A DNA stretch of 10,372 nt. Origin: Amoebophrya sp. AT5.2 (lineage: Eukaryota > Sar > Dinophyceae > Syndiniales > Amoebophryaceae). The DNA lies in NCBI GenBank assembly GCA_005223375.1, contig RXOD01006434.1, positions 1 through 10,372 of the forward strand, written 5' to 3'. Positions within the stretch are counted from its first letter, which is position 1. Each line of letters opens with the position of its first letter. This document shows, one piece after another, positions 9,904-10,372 of this stretch. The translations under genes were made by a program, and so were the position numbers. The notes beneath the pieces were generated by a model. That model ran no database searches. It worked only from the letters and a program-made list of their open reading frames with translations, and was not told where the DNA came from.

Positions 9904-10013
9904 GTACCTATGTTTGTACATAGCCCTAGTTTTTCTTCACAGCAGCAGGAGCAGCTTGAACCTTGTTCGATCAGTTTCAGTACCATCATAAAAAAGCAAA
10001 AGGAAGAGGAAGG

Positions 10014-10111
10014 ATTCACGTAACTGCTTTGGAGTAATCACGTAACGCGCCGAAAATCACGTAAGTAAAATTCACGTAAGTCGCAAAATCACGCAAACGG
10101 GATTCACGTAA
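10014..10111 (+). repeat. Six spaced copies of A(A/T)TCACG(T/C)AA
   Basis: Copies start at 10014, 10036, 10055, 10070, 10087 and 10102. Five end CACGTAA and one (10087) has CACGCAA. Start-to-start distances are 22, 19, 15, 17 and 15 bases and the spacers are unrelated, so it is an interspersed cluster of a 10-base word and not a simple tandem repeat. It lies in presumed intron sequence. ACGT-core words are known as bZIP or bHLH binding sites in other eukaryotes; any such role here is inference. Confidence 0.8.
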
Positions 10112-10135
10112 AAAACGGCGTCCCGTTCGCGCGAG

Positions 10136-10372
10136 ATGGATCCGCTACCCTCCCACATGAACCCAGCGGCAGAGGAGGAGCACGCACCCAACCCGAAGCC
10201 GAACGGAGGAGTGGAGGCACAACCACAAGGAAAGGAGGCCGACGCACAACCACGCACAAGAAAGGGGGCGGGGGCCGTAGTCATACGACGCACGCAGCCG
10301 ACAAGACGCAGAGCGCGAGACAGAGAGAAGGGAGGCAGAGACGGAGAAGGAGAGAGTCGTCCAGTTGGCGGC
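10136..10372 (+). other. T-depleted tract with a stop-free frame to the window end
   Basis: From ATG 10136 the frame stays open for 79 codons to the edge, reading a hydrophilic Pro/Glu/Arg/Gly-rich product (begins MDPLPSHMNPAAEEE). Only four T occur between 10159 and 10356 (10212, 10278, 10281, 10284). Since all stops begin with T, openness here is expected from composition and is weak evidence for coding. It does not resemble VPS16. It could be intron filler, a decayed repeat, or the start of another gene's disordered N terminus. Confidence 0.4.

Larger units (their letters stand above)
9904..10372 (+). other. Probable start of VPS16 intron 4, running past the window end
   Basis: The donor GTACCTATG follows the codons of the IPEKR motif at phase 2, the point where family similarity ceases. 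In all three frames downstream I find no segment resembling the next VPS16 block (a Trp-containing helix follows KR in known members), so no acceptor can be assigned. The intron would be at least 469 bases, longer than all others here. It holds the ATTCACGTAA-type array and a T-depleted tract. An alternative is that this allele or copy is truncated here. Confidence 0.65.

Noticed and set aside
10072..10293. A 73-codon - strand frame at the right edge
   Set aside because: It mirrors the T-depleted tract, and its content follows from composition; no protein-like features beyond Ser/Pro/Cys richness.

Overview
This is a eukaryotic nuclear window. The coding stretches are GC-rich and interrupted by short GT-AG introns of 126 to 207 bases. 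All well-supported coding is on the + strand. The taxon cannot be fixed from the sequence. GC-rich exons, small introns with unusual donors and Ala/Gly/Ser-rich insertions inside conserved proteins would suit a protist, possibly an alveolate or other alga-related lineage, but that is inference only.

Layout. (1) Positions 1-4506 hold one large gene in three exons (to 471, 650-1617, 1780-4506). The frame joins cleanly across both introns and encodes a protein of about 1,366 residues that I do not recognise. Its beginning may lie outside the window: a strong 3' splice-site-like sequence ends at 64. (2) Positions 4507-6473 are about 2 kb with no secure gene. They include a 12-base perfect palindrome and a stretch (5606-6433) open on both strands whose coding status I cannot decide. 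(3) From 6474 to at least 9903 there is a four-exon, 3'-incomplete gene for VPS16, the scaffold subunit shared by the HOPS and CORVET endolysosomal tethering complexes. Conserved blocks continue across every exon junction, and phases match at each. (4) Positions 9904-10372 begin with a splice donor and contain no recognisable VPS16 exon. They are probably the start of a longer intron, carrying six spaced copies of A(A/T)TCACG(T/C)AA followed by a tract almost without T on the + strand.

The most useful general observation is about splicing. Five of the six donors begin GTAC instead of the usual GTAAG/GTGAG, and all five defined acceptors are CAG followed by an exonic G. The two secure genes share this signature although their products look unrelated, so it looks like a property of the genome. 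No operon-like relation between the genes can be inferred; they are simply in tandem on the same strand.
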